From Bradyrhizobium tropiciagri (GTDB lineage Bacteria; Pseudomonadota; Alphaproteobacteria; Rhizobiales; Xanthobacteraceae): a stretch of DNA of 64,000 bases. The notes under the pieces were generated by a model. It saw nothing but the letters and a program-made list of their open reading frames with translations. It had not been told where the DNA came from and did no database searches. Positions 62,260 to 64,000 of the stretch are shown piece by piece (position 1 is the first letter of the stretch; each line of letters begins with the position of its first letter). The DNA lies in assembly GCF_018130505.1 (NCBI RefSeq), contig NZ_JAFCKH010000016.1, positions 94,474 to 158,473 of the forward strand, read 5' to 3'. Both the position numbers and the translations under genes were made by a program.

Positions 62260-63684
62260 ATGAACGCCCCCACGAAGCCCGGCTTCACCGACTACATCGT
62301 CAAGGACATTTCGCTCGCCGATTTCGGCCGCAAGGAGATCTCGCTGGCCGAGACCGAGATGCCCGGCCTGATGGCGACCCGCGAGGAGTATGGCCCGAAG
62401 CAGCCGCTGAAGGGCGCGCGCATCGCCGGCTCGCTGCACATGACGATCCAGACCGCCGTGCTGATCGAGACGCTGGCCGCGCTCGGCGCCGATATCCGCT
62501 GGGTCTCCTGCAACATCTATTCGACCCAGGATCACGCCGCCGCTGCGATCGCGGCCGCCGGCATTCCGGTGTTCGCCGTCAAGGGCGAGACGCTGACCGA
62601 GTACTGGGACTACACCGCCAAGCTGTTCGACTGGCACGGCGGCGGCACCCCCAACATGATCCTCGATGACGGCGGCGATGCCACCATGCTGGTGCATCAC
62701 GGCCTGCGCGCCGAGCAGGGCGACGTCGCCTTCCTCGACAAGCCGGGTTCGGAGGAGGAGGAAGTCTTCTTCGCGCTGATCAAGCGCCTGTTGAAGGAGA
62801 AGCCGAAGGGCTGGTTCGCCGAGATCGCAAACAACATCAAGGGCGTCTCGGAAGAAACCACCACGGGCGTGCACCGTCTCTACGAGATGGAAAAGGCAGG
62901 CAAGCTGCTGTTCCCGGCGATCAACGTCAACGACAGCGTCACCAAGTCGAAGTTCGACAACCTCTACGGCTGCCGCGAGTCGCTGGTCGACGGCATCCGC
63001 CGCGGCACCGACGTGATGATGTCGGGCAAGCTCGCGATGGTCGCCGGCTTCGGCGACGTCGGCAAGGGCTCGGCCGCCTCGCTGCGCCAGGCCGGCTGCC
63101 GCGTCATGGTCTCCGAGGTCGATCCGATCTGCGCGCTGCAGGCGATGATGGAAGGCTACGAGGTCGTGACCATGGAGGATGCCGCGCCGCGCGCCGACAT
63201 CTTCGTCACCGCCACCGGCAACAAGGACATCATCACCATCGAGCACATGCGCGCGATGAAGGATCGCGCCATCGTCTGCAACATCGGCCACTTCGACAAC
63301 GAGATCCAGATCGCCTCGCTGCGTAATCTGAAGTGGAACAACATCAAGCCGCAGGTCGACGAGATCGAATTCCCCGACAAGCACCGCATCATCCTGTTGT
63401 CGGAAGGGCGCCTCGTGAACCTCGGCAACGCGATGGGCCATCCGTCCTTCGTGATGTCGGCCTCCTTCACCAACCAGACGCTGGCGCAGATCGAGCTGTT
63501 CGCCCACAACAACGGCAAGTACGACAAGAAGGTCTACGTGCTGCCGAAGACGCTGGACGAGAAGGTCGCCCGCCTGCACCTCGCCAAGGTCGGCGCCAAG
63601 CTGACCGAGCTGCGCAAGGACCAGGCCGACTACATCGGCGTCAAGCAGGAAGGCCCGTACAAGAGCGATCACTATCGCTATTGA
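62260..63684 (+). CDS. ahcY: S-adenosyl-L-homocysteine hydrolase
   Basis: A 474-residue enzyme. It has [26 protein letters not shown], the catalytic [18 protein letters not shown], and [17 protein letters not shown] as NAD-binding loop. The C-terminus ends KSDHYRY, as usual. It splits SAH to adenosine and homocysteine, completing the SAM cycle begun by metK. AGGAAA lies before the ATG at 62260. A clear terminator follows. Confidence 0.98.
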   Translation: MNAPTKPGFTDYIVKDISLADFGRKEISLAETEMPGLMATREEYGPKQPLKGARIAGSLHMTIQTAVLIETLAALGADIRWVSCNIYSTQDHAAAAIAAAGIPVFAVKGETLTEYWDYTAKLFDWHGGGTPNMILDDGGDATMLVHHGLRAEQGDVAFLDKPGSEEEEVFFALIKRLLKEKPKGWFAEIANNIKGVSEETTTGVHRLYEMEKAGKLLFPAINVNDSVTKSKFDNLYGCRESLVDGIRRGTDVMMSGKLAMVAGFGDVGKGSAASLRQAGCRVMVSEVDPICALQAMMEGYEVVTMEDAAPRADIFVTATGNKDIITIEHMRAMKDRAIVCNIGHFDNEIQIASLRNLKWNNIKPQVDEIEFPDKHRIILLSEGRLVNLGNAMGHPSFVMSASFTNQTLAQIELFAHNNGKYDKKVYVLPKTLDEKVARLHLAKVGAKLTELRKDQADYIGVKQEGPYKSDHYRY

Positions 63685-63710
63685 TCTGCTGTTGCGTGAA
63701 TTGAGTGGAA

Positions 63711-63737
63711 GGCCCCGGCATCGTCCGGGGCCTTTTT
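63711..63737 (+). terminator. Rho-independent terminator after ahcY
   Basis: GGCCCCGG and CCGGGGCC form an 8-bp GC stem with a 6-base loop, followed directly by TTTTT. It is 27 bases after the ahcY stop. Confidence 0.9.
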
Positions 63738-63765
63738 GCTTGGCGGGTGCTGTTCGTTCTCATGC

Positions 63766-63885
63766 GTCGTCCTGGCGAAAGCCAGGACCCATAACCACCG
63801 AACGTGCTTGTGAACGCGATCGCAGCCCCAGCGCCGCGAACAACTGACGGTTGGGATAATGGGTCCTGGCTTTCGCCAGGACGAC
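63766..63885. repeat. Perfect 27-bp inverted repeat with hairpin arms
   Basis: Arms at 63766-63792 and 63859-63885 are perfect 27-base inverses. Each contains CCTGGC-GAAA-GCCAGG, itself a hairpin with a GAAA loop. About 66 bases separate the arms. This is a third palindromic repeat family in the window. Confidence 0.85.
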
Positions 63886-63950
63886 AGCGAATTCGGTTCG
63901 CATCTCGCGCCCAACAATACGCTGTCATCGCCCGGCTTGATGTTCAGCCC

Positions 63951-63996
63951 GGGGACATGACCGACGGGTGTTCGGGGACATAGCCGACACTTGTTC
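63951..63996 (+). mobile_element. Tandem 23-bp repeats, probable end of an insertion element running off the window
   Basis: GGGGACATGACCGACGGGTG-TTC is followed directly by GGGGACATAGCCGACACTTG-TTC, 18 of 23 identical. Such paired terminal repeats are typical of transposase-binding ends. No transposase is in the window. Confidence 0.4.
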
Positions 63997-64000
63997 CGCT

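Larger units (their letters stand above)
63685..64000. other. 316-base right-edge region without a gene
   Basis: After the terminator come the palindromic element at 63766-63885 and the tandem 23-bp repeats at 63951-63996. No ORF is supported. Confidence 0.6.

Noticed and set aside
1-64000. tRNA or rRNA genes
   Set aside because: No cloverleaf or rRNA-like stretch was found on reading.

Overview
The window is high-GC DNA with alphaproteobacterial gene content: two complete Liv-type branched-chain amino-acid ABC systems, metK next to ahcY, a Crp/Fnr regulator, and several families of long imperfect palindromic intergenic repeats. The gene repertoire and repeat style point to Bradyrhizobium or a close relative. 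This assignment is inference from gene content; no rRNA or tRNA lies in the window.

Region 1 (about 1-33.8 kb) is a large surface-polysaccharide island read from both strands. At the left edge is an ACP, FkbH-like, GNAT and MaoC-like (partial) acyl module. Next come a polymerase-like membrane protein, two TylF-like methyltransferases, a 2OG-Fe(II) oxygenase, an NDP-sugar SDR, a Wzx-type flippase, a metallo-beta-lactamase-fold protein preceded by a small coupled ORF, an MBOAT/SGNH acylation pair and a PhyH-type oxygenase. The core is a nonulosonic-acid (legionaminate-type) set: LegG-, LegF-, LegI- and NeuD/LegH-like enzymes, a PtmE-like CBS-nucleotidyltransferase and a PtmA-like SDR. It runs directly into an amidotransferase trio (WbpG/PseA-like, HisH2, HisF2) expected to turn a sugar acetamido or carboxyl group into an amidine or amide. 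Downstream are a serine-acetyltransferase-like protein, a class III aminotransferase, a GT39-like membrane glycosyltransferase, the WlbA/WlbB/WlbC trio for 2,3-diacetamido uronic acids, a GT4 glycosyltransferase and a GmhB-like phosphatase. LegB/LegC-type 4,6-dehydratase and aminotransferase, and WbpA, are not in the window, so the pathways are completed elsewhere.

Region 2 (33.8-46.8 kb) is a minus-strand Liv operon in the order livG, acyl-CoA synthetase, livH, livM, livK, then livF and a PaaK-like ligase. It is interrupted by an opposite-strand gene for a 627-residue HAF/FG-GAP repeat protein; an AGE-family epimerase lies nearby. A divergent Crp/Fnr gene shares the regulatory region of livG. 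Two acyl-CoA ligases in the operon suggest uptake and activation of an aromatic or fatty acid rather than of amino acids.

Region 3 (46.8-51.2 kb) holds gmd and fcl (GDP-L-fucose), a HemD-like protein, purU and a small lipoprotein.

Region 4 (51.2-57.4 kb) is a second Liv operon (livK-H-M-G-F) followed by a MetE-C-terminal-like methyltransferase, behind a TTGACA/TACAAT promoter overlapped by a perfect inverted repeat.

Region 5 (57.5-64 kb) holds a secreted TPR-caspase, an HTH-methyltransferase fusion, metK and ahcY (the SAM cycle) with a clear terminator, then a 27-bp-arm palindrome. At the right edge are tandem 23-bp repeats that look like the end of a mobile element.
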